From positions 496,001-560,000 of the forward strand of contig NZ_JAERLY010000002.1 in assembly GCF_018256155.1 (NCBI RefSeq): DNA of 64,000 nucleotides, read 5' to 3'. The translations under genes and the position numbers were made by a program. Under the pieces are notes generated by a model that was given only the letters and a program-made list of their open reading frames with translations, was not told the origin of the DNA and did no database searches. The DNA is from Gluconobacter sp. Dm-62 (GTDB taxonomy: Bacteria; Pseudomonadota; Alphaproteobacteria; Acetobacterales; Acetobacteraceae). Shown here piece after piece: positions 1 through 7,707 of the stretch (the first letter of the stretch is position 1; each line of letters starts with the position of its first letter).

Positions 1-1489
1 CCAGATCGACCTGCCAGTGCTTCATGAGGTTGGTGGAAATGTCGAGATAGCCTGCGGCAACGTCACGGGACCACTTGCCGGCATTGGCCGGATTGGTGCC
101 AGGAAAACCATCCGAGCTGGAATAGCTGTAACTGGCCGGAGAGCCGGTGCCGATTGCATACGCTTCATAGCGGTATGATGCGCCGCCAGCCACGTTGATG
201 GCGTACGGCCAGAGAGATGTGTGGAATTTGCGGCTGAGATCGACGCTGTTCGTCCACTGGGTGTCATTATAGGACTGTGCGGCGAAGGATGTCGGGGTCT
301 GGCCCGTGGCGGTATAGAGACCCACATTGGTCGAGCTCTGGGTGTCGAAAGCGTCGTAGTCCCGTCCGAAAACCGAGGATACGTCCCAGTGCCAGCCTGC
401 CAGCGTCCCCTTGAAGCCTGCCGTCAGTTCGTAGTCATCTTCGTTCAGGGCTTCGACGGGCGCATAGCCATAAGGGTAAATCGCGGCATAGCCAGGGTAT
501 TTAGCGAGCGTGGAGGGTAGCCGGTAGTTCTGGTACGATTCCGCGTGCCGATGCGCATAGGTTGCGCTGGCATAGGCCTGTACGTTGTCAGTAATGTCGT
601 AGCCCGCATTGAGGGCAACGCTCTCACGGGTCTGCTCGGGCTGGCCAAGGAGCTGATTGACATAGGTATTGGTCCGATTGTCGGCACCGGACCGGACTGT
701 GTGGTCCTGATGCACAAAATCGCCGCCGATATGAACAAAACCGCGATTGTTCAGATTTAACCCGCCATCGATGAACACACCTTGCTGAAAGCCATCGCCT
801 TCGCTCGTAATTCCCGTGTTCGAGCGCATGGTCAGACCATGGTTCTGCTTCTTGAGGATGATGTTGACCACACCTGCAATGGCGTCCGAACCATACTGGG
901 CGGACGCACCGTCACGCAGGACTTCGATATGATCGATCATGGACATGGGGATCATGTCGATATCGACCGGTGTGGAGCCCTGTGCGGGGCCACCGTCGGC
1001 ATACATATTGGCCGTGGTGTGTCGCCGCTTGCCATCGACCAGAATGAGCGTTTCGTTGGGGTTGAGGCCGCGAAGCGCAATCGTATCGGTCAGCGCGCCG
1101 GCATCGAAACCGCCTGTCGGTACGGTGAGGGACGGGAGCAGAAGCGCCAGAGAGTCGCGCAGGGTCGGCTGGCCGGTTCCCGTCAGCTGACGATTTGTGA
1201 CGATATCAACGGGAGCTATGGAATCCCGAGCCTTTTTGCCGACTTCACGCGTCCCCGTCACGACGATGGCTTCGCTTCCCCCTGAAACCTCCGGAGCGGG
1301 TTTCGGTATCTGTCGGGGTTTGGCTTTCTGAGCCGCCGGGGTCGTATGGGCCTGTTTGTGCTGAACCGGGACGGACTGCGTTGTTGCAGCCCGGCTTTCG
1401 TCCATCATGAGAACGAACGCAGAGCCGAGAAGGGAAGTCCCCAGAAGGGTCATATGACGAAGGGAAAGCTGGGTCAGCACTTTTACCAC
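1..1489 (-). CDS. TonB-dependent receptor, N-terminal part (runs off left edge)
   Basis: Outer membrane receptor that would import a chelated metal or other ligand using TonB energy. One open frame on the minus strand covers about 496 codons with no stop before base 1. It starts with a hydrophobic export signal (LLGTSLLGSAFVLMM), then a Pro/Gln/Lys-rich linker, a TonB-box-like EAIVVTG near residue 77, and the plug domain (LRGLNPNETLILVDGKRR, then IEVLRDGASAQYGSDAIAGV). The beginning of the barrel follows, and the C-terminal barrel lies outside the window. The start is uncertain: GTG at 1489 or ATG at 1453, neither with a convincing Shine-Dalgarno; the ATG gives a more usual signal peptide. 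The gene is divergent from the MRJP-like gene. The family assignment is secure; the ligand is unknown. Confidence 0.93.
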   Translation of the reverse strand, partial: MVKVLTQLSLRHMTLLGTSLLGSAFVLMMDESRAATTQSVPVQHKQAHTTPAAQKAKPRQIPKPAPEVSGGSEAIVVTGTREVGKKARDSIAPVDIVTNRQLTGTGQPTLRDSLALLLPSLTVPTGGFDAGALTDTIALRGLNPNETLILVDGKRRHTTANMYADGGPAQGSTPVDIDMIPMSMIDHIEVLRDGASAQYGSDAIAGVVNIILKKQNHGLTMRSNTGITSEGDGFQQGVFIDGGLNLNNRGFVHIGGDFVHQDHTVRSGADNRTNTYVNQLLGQPEQTRESVALNAGYDITDNVQAYASATYAHRHAESYQNYRLPSTLAKYPGYAAIYPYGYAPVEALNEDDYELTAGFKGTLAGWHWDVSSVFGRDYDAFDTQSSTNVGLYTATGQTPTSFAAQSYNDTQWTNSVDLSRKFHTSLWPYAINVAGGASYRYEAYAIGTGSPASYSYSSSDGFPGTNPANAGKWSRDVAAGYLDISTNLMKHWQVDL

Positions 1490-1507
1490 GCAATTTGTTA
1501 GTAATAT

Positions 1508-1533
1508 ATACGAAATACAAAATCGTTTCGTAT
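1508..1533. promoter_or_regulatory. 26-bp palindrome over the TonB receptor promoter (candidate operator)
   Basis: Perfect 8-bp arms ATACGAAA (1508-1515) and TTTCGTAT (1526-1533) are separated by 10 bp. On the minus strand a TTGACC hexamer (1547-1542) could be the -35 box, and the palindrome would then cover the -10 region, as a repressor site would. A second, shorter inverted repeat GCGGAA/TTCCGC lies at 1536-1541 and 1555-1560. The regulator is unknown. Confidence 0.45.
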
Positions 1534-1666
1534 TTGCGGAAGGTCAACATAATTTTCCGCTTCCGAAAATATTCTGATCACATTTTGTAGGACCTGTGGC
1601 GTTCTTCCCACGGATCGGGCGTTATGGAAACGGTTTGTCTTGTAAATGGATTTCGGGAGGATGTGC

Positions 1667-2863
1667 ATGAAGCGACGTCATTTTCTGCGGGCCGCTTCGG
1701 CAGCCCCAGCGTCACTTGCGGTTTCGGCGGCTCTGCCAGGCTCTCAGGCGCGTGCCGCTGGAAACGAGGATAACGGTACAGGTCCTTACGGGGAGCTCGA
1801 TATTGTTGCCGAATTTGATGGCCCTGGTCCGTCGGGGATCGTGGTTCTTCCAAACGGCAGGACCTTTGTAGGCTTTCCCCGTCACGCCGTGGATCACAAG
1901 GGCGCAACGCTTGGCGAACTGGTGGATGGGAAGGTCATGCCTTATCCCAGTGCGGCAATGAGCCTTCCCGGAAATGTTCCGGCAGAATGCCTTGTGTCCG
2001 TTCATGGTATGACGATGGATCGTCAGGGTCGCCTCTGGGTGATTGATGACGGCAAGCGTGCCGGACATCCCCTGCAGCCGGGCGCAGCGAAGATCGTCTG
2101 CATTGATCCGGCAACGAACCGTGTGGCCCACAAGATCATTCTGAAAGCGCCTGTTCTCCTGCCGGACAGTCATATGAATGACCTGCGTGTATCGCTCTCC
2201 CGCGGCGCGCAGGGAACGGTTTTCGTGACGGATTCATCCTTCGGGACAAAGCCCGGGCTTGTGATTGTCGATGTTGCGACACAGCAGGCTCGCCGGGTTC
2301 TGACGACGCATCCAGCTATTTTGCCCGAGACGGGATTTCTGGCGATTGTGGAAGGGGAGCCCCGACGCTACATCCCCGGTCATCCACAACTTGTATCCGG
2401 TGGCGTTGATGGTATTGCCCTGACGAAGGACGAGAAGCGCCTCTATTTCTCTCCCCTGACCAGTCGGCGGCTCTACAGCCTGCCGGTGGATCTTCTGGCC
2501 GATCCTGCTTCGGACGATGCGGTTCTGGCTCCTGCGATCCGCGATGAGGGCGAGAAGGGGGTGGCGGACGGTCTGGCACTGGATGCCCAGGATCGGCTTT
2601 ATACAACCAACTACGAGCATGATTGTATTCTGCGGCGCGATCCGGATGGAACGTTCAAGATGATGCTCCGTGATCCCCGCGCCCTTTCCCCGGACGGAAT
2701 CTTTGCGACCGCGGATTATGTCTATTGCACGTTCGGGCAGTGGAACCGTCTTGCTTCGTTCAACGAGGGGACTGACCGCAGAGTCACGCCCTATCTTCTG
2801 ATCCGCTTTCCGATTGAACAGACGCAGCCCTACAATGCCCTGCCGCAAGGTCAGAAGACTTGA
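1667..2863 (+). CDS. Tat-exported MRJP/Yellow-family (SMP-30-like beta-propeller) protein
   Basis: A 398-residue protein resembling the major royal jelly/Yellow family, related in fold to SMP-30/gluconolactonase propellers. The N-terminus MKRRHFLRAASAAP is a twin-arginine-type signal followed by an Ala-rich h-region and ARA-like cleavage site, so periplasmic location is expected. Propeller-type stretches include HGMTMDRQGRLWVIDDG, NDLRVSLSRGAQGTVFVTDS, GGVDGIALTKDEKRLYFSPL and VADGLALDAQDRLYTTNYE. The ATG at 1667 is chosen because GGGAGG (1655-1660) is 6 bp upstream; ATGs at 1646 and 1661 are in frame but badly placed. The gene is divergent from the TonB receptor. The substrate is unknown; lactonase activity or small-molecule binding are possibilities. 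Confidence 0.85.
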   Translation: MKRRHFLRAASAAPASLAVSAALPGSQARAAGNEDNGTGPYGELDIVAEFDGPGPSGIVVLPNGRTFVGFPRHAVDHKGATLGELVDGKVMPYPSAAMSLPGNVPAECLVSVHGMTMDRQGRLWVIDDGKRAGHPLQPGAAKIVCIDPATNRVAHKIILKAPVLLPDSHMNDLRVSLSRGAQGTVFVTDSSFGTKPGLVIVDVATQQARRVLTTHPAILPETGFLAIVEGEPRRYIPGHPQLVSGGVDGIALTKDEKRLYFSPLTSRRLYSLPVDLLADPASDDAVLAPAIRDEGEKGVADGLALDAQDRLYTTNYEHDCILRRDPDGTFKMMLRDPRALSPDGIFATADYVYCTFGQWNRLASFNEGTDRRVTPYLLIRFPIEQTQPYNALPQGQKT

Positions 2864-2875
2864 CTGCGGATATGA

Positions 2876-2910
2876 AAACGCCCCGGTGGATCATCTCCAC
2901 CGGGGCGTTT
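2876..2910. terminator. Bidirectional rho-independent terminator
   Basis: A 15-bp stem, AAACGCCCCGGTGGA with TCCACCGGGGCGTTT, closes a 5-nt loop. It ends in T on the plus strand and is preceded by AAAA, so it can serve both the MRJP-like gene and the convergent YidB-like gene. Confidence 0.9.
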
Positions 2911-2936
2911 GACCGCTTGTGCGTCGAAGCTTTAAT

Positions 2937-3296
2937 TCAGGCCGTCGTGGACGGTGTCTGATCTTCCGACGTGTGCTTGTCCACCGCGGCGGGAAGCAGT
3001 TGTGCCAGAGCCGGCAGGATCGTTCCGGCGGGCAGACCCGTCTTGGACACGATCGTCTGAATCTGCTGGTCCGTTAGAAGGTTACGCAGCTCGTCCGTGG
3101 TGATGGGCAGGTTCTCGCCGTTTCCGATCCAGGAGTGGATCTTGTCGGTCAGTCCAGCGCTCTGCGCCTGACTGATGAGCATGTTCAGGCCGTCTCCCTT
3201 GAGGAAGTCACCGATGCTGCCGCCAAATTTATCGCCAAGCTGGCCGCCGATTGCGCCTGCTGCCTGGTTCATGAGATTTCCGAGAAAGCCGCTCAT
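2937..3296 (-). CDS. YidB-family (DUF937) protein
   Basis: A 119-residue protein of the YidB/DUF937 type. The N-terminus is Gly/Ala-rich (GFLGNLMNQAAGAIGGQLGDKFGG). It is followed by the family-typical segment with IHSWIGNGENLPITTDELRNLL and a C-terminal helix around GLPAGTILPALAQLLPAAVDK. There is no signal peptide or membrane helix. The function of the family is not established. The gene lies just downstream of minE on the same strand, 62 bp after the minE stop, and converges with the MRJP-like gene at the shared terminator. Confidence 0.85.
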   Translation of the reverse strand: MSGFLGNLMNQAAGAIGGQLGDKFGGSIGDFLKGDGLNMLISQAQSAGLTDKIHSWIGNGENLPITTDELRNLLTDQQIQTIVSKTGLPAGTILPALAQLLPAAVDKHTSEDQTPSTTA

Positions 3297-3358
3297 CCGT
3301 AATGTTCCGTTCTTTCAGACGCGGCGCTTCGGCCGCAGTGGGGGTCCTGAGGTGAGGT

Positions 3359-3640
3359 TTAGGAGGCCCGTTTGCCGCTGAGTTCCTGAGGAACTTCGAC
3401 GTCAATTTCGAGCATGGAGCAGCCGCTTCCGCGGTCCACCTTGATCTGGACCTTGTCCTGATCAACGGCGACATGGCGCGCGATGACTTCCATGATCTCC
3501 TTGTGGAGTTGCCGGATCAGATCGGACTCGCCCGTTTCACCACCTGCACCACGTTCATGGGCAAGCAGGATCTGCAGGCGGTCCTTGGCGACGCTGCTGG
3601 ATTGCTGACGCCGGGCGAAAATATTTGCGAGAAAACTCAT
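3359..3640 (-). CDS. minE: Cell division topological specificity factor MinE
   Basis: A 93-residue MinE. It stimulates the MinD ATPase and drives pole-to-pole oscillation so that FtsZ assembles at mid-cell. The N-terminal [12 protein letters not shown] is the amphipathic membrane-targeting/MinD-contact region, followed by the helix [14 protein letters not shown]. The C-terminal topological specificity domain includes [17 protein letters not shown] and [21 protein letters not shown]. The start at 3640 lies 4 bp after the minD stop, consistent with translational coupling; an upstream in-frame extension would overlap minD and lacks family similarity. It is the last gene of minC-minD-minE. Confidence 0.96.
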   Translation of the reverse strand: MSFLANIFARRQQSSSVAKDRLQILLAHERGAGGETGESDLIRQLHKEIMEVIARHVAVDQDKVQIKVDRGSGCSMLEIDVEVPQELSGKRAS

Positions 3641-3644
3641 GAAC

Positions 3645-4457
3645 TCATGCGTCCCTCTTGAAAAGCCAGTCAAGGAAACCGCGCTTCTCGACTGGAACCG
3701 AGACTTCGAGCTTCTCGCCGTTCAGGCGACGGGCAGCTTCGAAATAGGCGCGGGCAGGAAGGCTCGTGGGTGCCGCCAGCGTAACGGGAGCACCGACGTT
3801 GGACGACTTCAGCACATCTTCACTTTCCGGAACAATGCCGAGCAGCGGGATGGACAGGATTTCGAGCACGTCTTCGACGCTCAGCATTTCCTTGCGCGCG
3901 GCGCGGGCCGGGTCGTAGCGGGTCAGAAGCAGGTGCTTGTCGACCTTCTCGCCCTGTTCGGCCTTCTTGGTCTTGCTGTCGAGCAGGCCGATGATCCGGT
4001 CGGAGTCACGGACGGAGCTGACTTCCGGATTCGTGACGATCACGGCCGTGTCGGCGTGATACATGGCAAGCTGGGCGCCACGCTCGATCCCGGCCGGGCT
4101 GTCGCAGATGACCCAGTCAAACTTCTCGCGAAGTTCATCCATCACGCGGGCAACGCCCTCTGACGTCAGCGCGTCTTTATCACGGGTCTGGGACGCGGGA
4201 AGGATGGACAGTGTTTCGCAGCGCTTGTCACGGATCAGAGCCTGCGACAGGCGCGCGTCACCCTGTACGACATTGATGAGATCGAAAACGACCCGACGCT
4301 CTGCGCCCATGACCAGGTCAAGGTTCCGCAGCCCGACATCGAAATCAACCACCACGACATTCTGCCCGCTCTGAGCGAGAGCGGCGCCGAGCGCGGCGGT
4401 CGATGTCGTCTTGCCGACGCCACCCTTGCCGGAAGTGACAACCAGAACCTTGGCCAT
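3645..4457 (-). CDS. minD: Septum site-determining ATPase MinD
   Basis: A 270-residue ParA/MinD-family ATPase that binds the membrane in its ATP form and recruits MinC. The deviant Walker A motif GKGGVGKTT is at residues 10-18, the [10 protein letters not shown] segment follows at about residue 40, and the Walker B-like CDSPAG is near residue 120. The C-terminal amphipathic membrane-targeting helix is [10 protein letters not shown]. The start at 4457 is supported by GGAG 6 bp upstream and by the family N-terminus [13 protein letters not shown]; the longer open frame (to 4526) adds 23 unrelated residues. It lies between minC (148-bp spacer) and minE. Confidence 0.97.
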   Translation of the reverse strand: MAKVLVVTSGKGGVGKTTSTAALGAALAQSGQNVVVVDFDVGLRNLDLVMGAERRVVFDLINVVQGDARLSQALIRDKRCETLSILPASQTRDKDALTSEGVARVMDELREKFDWVICDSPAGIERGAQLAMYHADTAVIVTNPEVSSVRDSDRIIGLLDSKTKKAEQGEKVDKHLLLTRYDPARAARKEMLSVEDVLEILSIPLLGIVPESEDVLKSSNVGAPVTLAAPTSLPARAYFEAARRLNGEKLEVSVPVEKRGFLDWLFKRDA

Positions 4458-4488
4458 GAATACTCCAAAAAAACGTCTTTGCGGTATG

Positions 4489-4517
4489 CGGTTGCCTGTG
4501 ACGGGGTACCGCAACCG
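4489..4517. other. Inverted repeat in the minC-minD spacer
   Basis: CGGTTGC (4489-4495) and GCAACCG (4511-4517) can form a 7-bp stem with a 15-nt loop in the unusually long 148-bp gap between minC and minD. It may set the MinC to MinDE ratio or stabilise mRNA. No T tract follows. Confidence 0.4.
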
Positions 4518-4605
4518 GTTTCGCATTCTATGAAAGTTTTACGCCCTGCGGCAACCTGCGAATAGGGGTGCTTTCAAGGCAGGCCCAATCAATTCACAGT
4601 TCGGC

Positions 4606-5334
4606 TTATGCAGGTAGCGGCAGGACCCGGACCCGGTCTTCGTCCAGGGCGGCCTGCGCGGCCTGACCCAGAATGGAGGGATCAATGTCTTCCGTGACGG
4701 CATAATAGCCGTCGAGAGCCAGAAGTTCGGCCAGCATGCGGCTTGCGAAAATACGGCTCTGCGACTGTCCACCCACGCCGGCAATCGCCCGCCCGCGCAG
4801 GGTTCCGTAAACATGGATGGAGCCCGCGGCCACGATTTCAGCGCCTGATGATACGGACCCGAGAATGATCACGTCCCCCTGCATGTGCTGGATACTCTGA
4901 CCTGAGCGTACGGTCTGGTCGATGATCAGCGTCCCACCGCCGGAAACCGGGCCTGCCGCACTTGCGGAGGGATCTTCCGGAATCTCGACTTCACCGGCTG
5001 GACGGCCACCATCAAGGGTTTCGGGCCAGTCCCAGTGCGCAACCGCGGGCCAGTGGCGGCTTCCCCCCTCGATACCGATGATCCGAACGCCGCGGCTTCG
5101 GATATCGCCCAGCAATGTCGACAGGCCCGGCGTGGTTTCGTTGAGGAGGCCGAGGTCCAGAATGACCGGCTTTCCGGTGAAGAGGCCACCCGAGCGGGCG
5201 ATCTGGTAGTCGAGACCTTCCAGCCACGAGGAAAGGGGACCTTCGGGAGACAGCACGAGTGCAAGGAAGGAGCGGCCGCGTGCACGGATGCGCATGGGGG
5301 CGTTCGAAGAGGGTGCAGAAACGGGATCGGGCAT
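4606..5334 (-). CDS. minC: Septum site-determining protein MinC
   Basis: A 242-residue inhibitor of FtsZ polymerisation, activated by MinD. The N-terminal domain (about residues 15-110) includes LVLSPEGPLSSWLEGLDYQI and the conserved VILDLGLLNE. A Pro/Ser linker leads to the C-terminal beta-helical domain (about 140-215) with VRSGQSIQHMQGDVIILGSV, AEIVAAGSIHVYGTLRGRA and AGVGGQ, which binds MinD and FtsZ. The start at 5334 (MPDPVSAPSS) avoids a 34-residue extension that would run into the divergent GST gene. It is the first gene of the min operon. Confidence 0.93.
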   Translation of the reverse strand: MPDPVSAPSSNAPMRIRARGRSFLALVLSPEGPLSSWLEGLDYQIARSGGLFTGKPVILDLGLLNETTPGLSTLLGDIRSRGVRIIGIEGGSRHWPAVAHWDWPETLDGGRPAGEVEIPEDPSASAAGPVSGGGTLIIDQTVRSGQSIQHMQGDVIILGSVSSGAEIVAAGSIHVYGTLRGRAIAGVGGQSQSRIFASRMLAELLALDGYYAVTEDIDPSILGQAAQAALDEDRVRVLPLPA

Positions 5335-5411
5335 CGTGAAAATCGTCGGACCTGTGTCGGGCAGTCGGTGAGGCTCTTGTGAGCGGGTATCGGCTGACTT
5401 AGAAAGTGGCA

Positions 5412-6080
5412 ATGCGTATCCTGCATCACCTTCCACTTTCTCCGCAATGCCGTCTCGTGAGGCTCGCCCTCACAGAGAAGCGACTCCCGTTCGAACCTGT
5501 CATTGAACGGGTCTGGGAGCAGCGCGAGGAATTCCTGCATCTCAATCCCGCGGGCGAAGTTCCTGTGCTGGTTGAGGAAAATGGTCTGGCCGTACCGGGC
5601 GGGCGAGTCATCTGCGAATATCTGGAAGATGCCTATCCCGATACGCCGCTTCTGGGGCGTACATTCGCCGAGCGCGTCGAGACGCGGCGTTTGGTGGACT
5701 GGTTCGACACCCGCTTCGCACAGGAAGTCACCCGGAACCTGCTGGGCGAAAAGGTGGACAAGCGCCAGTTCGGACGCGGTCACCCGGACGGCAATGCGCT
5801 GCGGGCCGGTTATGCGAACATGCGCTTTCATCTCGATTATATCGGCTGGCTGGCAGAGACGCGGTCCTGGCTGGCGGGGCCTGCTCTGTCGCTCGCCGAT
5901 TTCGCGGCTGCGGCGCATCTGTCCGCGCTGGATTTCATCGGGGACGTGAACTGGTCCAAGGCGCCTGCCGCGAAAGACTGGTATGCCCGGGTGAAATCCC
6001 GGCCCTGCTTCCGGGGTCTTCTGTCCGACAAGGTCAGTGGCATCACGCCGCCGGCGCATTACGCCAATCTGGATTTCTGA
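5412..6080 (+). CDS. Glutathione S-transferase family protein
   Basis: A 222-residue cytosolic GST-fold protein. The N-terminal thioredoxin-like domain starts MRILHHLPLSPQCRLVRLAL, with Ser near residue 10 in the glutathione-site position. NPAGEVPVLVEENG contains the cis-Pro, and GGRVICEYLEDAYP follows. The all-alpha C-terminal domain has the motif LSLADFAAAAHLSALD. The ATG at 5412 is used; a GTG at 5406 is also in frame. It is divergent from minC and probably co-transcribed with the flavoprotein gene 8 bp downstream. The substrate cannot be read from the sequence; stringent starvation-type or maleylacetoacetate isomerase-like members are alternatives. Confidence 0.88.
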   Translation: MRILHHLPLSPQCRLVRLALTEKRLPFEPVIERVWEQREEFLHLNPAGEVPVLVEENGLAVPGGRVICEYLEDAYPDTPLLGRTFAERVETRRLVDWFDTRFAQEVTRNLLGEKVDKRQFGRGHPDGNALRAGYANMRFHLDYIGWLAETRSWLAGPALSLADFAAAAHLSALDFIGDVNWSKAPAAKDWYARVKSRPCFRGLLSDKVSGITPPAHYANLDF

Positions 6081-6088
6081 GGCTGCCC

Positions 6089-7267
6089 ATGATGAACCCC
6101 GATGTGATTGTGCTCGGAGCCGGCGCAGCGGGGCTGATGGCTGCGGCGACGGCCGGACAGAATGGGGCGCGTGTCCTGATTCTGGATCACGGGCCGGAGC
6201 CGGGACGCAAGATCCTGATCTCGGGCGGTGGCCGGTGTAATTTCACGCATCTTGAGACCGGTCCCAACTGCTTCATTTCGCAAAACCGTCATTTCGCGCG
6301 TTCTGCTCTGGCCCGATACACGCCGCAGGATTTCGTCAAGCTGGTGAACCGCTACGGCATCGCCTGGCATGAGAAGGCGCGAGGGCAACTGTTCTGTGAT
6401 GGCTCGGCCGGGCAGATCGTGGACATGCTGATCTCGGAGTGCCGCACCGCCGGGTGTGAGCTTCGGATGCAAACGCGCATTCTCGATGTGCGGCAGGCAG
6501 AGCACGGCTTCATTGTCTCAACAGACGGCGGCGAAATCCGGACTGGGTCGGTGATCCTTGCCACAGGTGGTCTGTCCATCCCCAAGCTTGGGGCGTCGGA
6601 TCTGTCACTGCGGCTGGCGCGGAAATTCGGTTTGCGGGTTGTGCCGACGGCGCCTGCACTCGTGCCGCTGGTTCTTGCGGATGCCGATCCGGAGCTTGCA
6701 GGCGTGTCGCTACCGATCGTGGCGCGCGTGGGTAAGAAAGGGCCGCGGTTCGAGGACGGAATGGTCTTCACGCATCGAGGCGTTTCAGGCCCGGCGATCC
6801 TGCAGATTTCGTCCTATCTTGAGACCGGCGATGCGGCGCAGATCGATCTGCTGCCGGGGCAGAATGCGCTGAACGTGCTGCTGAAGGTCAAGAAAGACCG
6901 TCCGAAAGCCCTGCCGCCCAGCTTGCTGGAAGCGCTGCCGCTGCGGCTGGCGCGCGCGATGGCTGTCGGGCTGGGGGATACGATGCTGGCGAACCAGCCG
7001 GATCGTGCGATCAAGGCGCTGGCGGAGCGGGTTTCGAACTGGCAGCTTCGTCCTGCCGGGACGGAGGGCTACGCCAAGGCGGAAGTCATGCGCGGTGGGA
7101 TCGATACGCGGGACCTGTCGTCCCAGACACTCGAATCCCGGGATGTTCCGGGGCTTTACGCGATTGGTGAGGCCGTGGACGTGACAGGCTGGCTGGGTGG
7201 TCACAATTTCCAGTGGGCCTGGGCGAGTGGTGTTGCGGCAGGGCAGGCCGCTGCCGGGCACCGTTAG
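6089..7267 (+). CDS. YhiN/HI0933-family FAD-dependent oxidoreductase
   Basis: A 392-residue flavoprotein of the HI0933/YhiN (BaiN-like) family. The FAD-binding Rossmann motif VIVLGAGAAGLMAA starts at residue 7. The family hallmark GRKILISGGGRCNFTH follows at about residue 39. Other family segments are VILATGGLSIPKLG, GMVFTHRGVSGPAIL and the C-terminal FAD contact GLYAIGEAVDVTGWLGGHNFQWAWASG. The physiological reaction of the family is poorly defined. It starts 8 bp after the GST gene, suggesting one transcript. Confidence 0.92.
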   Translation: MMNPDVIVLGAGAAGLMAAATAGQNGARVLILDHGPEPGRKILISGGGRCNFTHLETGPNCFISQNRHFARSALARYTPQDFVKLVNRYGIAWHEKARGQLFCDGSAGQIVDMLISECRTAGCELRMQTRILDVRQAEHGFIVSTDGGEIRTGSVILATGGLSIPKLGASDLSLRLARKFGLRVVPTAPALVPLVLADADPELAGVSLPIVARVGKKGPRFEDGMVFTHRGVSGPAILQISSYLETGDAAQIDLLPGQNALNVLLKVKKDRPKALPPSLLEALPLRLARAMAVGLGDTMLANQPDRAIKALAERVSNWQLRPAGTEGYAKAEVMRGGIDTRDLSSQTLESRDVPGLYAIGEAVDVTGWLGGHNFQWAWASGVAAGQAAAGHR

Positions 7268-7281
7268 TCGCTCACCAGTCT

Positions 7282-7298
7282 GGGGCGTCAGCCGCCCC
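7282..7298 (+). terminator. Weak terminator-like hairpin after the flavoprotein gene
   Basis: GGGGCG and CGCCCC form a 6-bp stem with a 5-nt loop 14 bp after the stop codon. Only TT follows, so it could equally be a 3' stabilising stem. The rest of the 148-bp gap to the lipoprotein gene shows nothing recognisable. Confidence 0.4.
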
Positions 7299-7415
7299 TT
7301 GCCACAGGATTGCCATGCTGACATCCGATCACGCGGCAACCGATGGGGCGGCGATCCGTTTTTCGCTTTTCCAATTCCGGTTTTCTGAAACTGGCCGATC
7401 AAGGACACATCCACC

Positions 7416-7661
7416 ATGTCTCGTTCCGTTTTCCGTCATGTTCTGAGTGCTGCTGCCGGTCTGTCCTTTCTGGGACTTGGCGCCTGTGTTGGCACCGCGG
7501 CTTCTGGTCCTGTCGCACCGGGAACGCCGATCGCGGGTTATGGCTATACCTGCAAGGCCGGGATCTACACCTGCAAGATGCCGACGCAGGTTCCGCTTGG
7601 TGCGCCCTGCTCCTGCCCGGGCCTCGGGGCTGCATCTTACGGCAATATCCATCAGCCGTAA
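7416..7661 (+). CDS. Small Cys-rich lipoprotein, function unknown
   Basis: An 81-residue protein preceded by AAGGA 10 bp upstream. The signal peptide ends in a lipobox LGLGAC with Cys24 as the expected lipidation site, so the mature protein would be about 58 residues and membrane anchored. The mature part is Gly/Pro-rich and has four further cysteines, in YTCKAGIYTC and APCSCPG, which could form two disulfides or bind a metal. I do not recognise a family. It sits between the flavoprotein and rmuC genes on the same strand, with no clear functional link. Confidence 0.75.
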   Translation: MSRSVFRHVLSAAAGLSFLGLGACVGTAASGPVAPGTPIAGYGYTCKAGIYTCKMPTQVPLGAPCSCPGLGAASYGNIHQP

Positions 7662-7707
7662 GCCTTACGGCATTGGCCGTATTGCGATGAGCGGGTAGGA
7701 CTGCGCC

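Noticed and set aside
782-1285. A 167-codon plus-strand open frame opposite the TonB receptor
   Set aside because: The receptor plug motifs on the minus strand cover the same bases.
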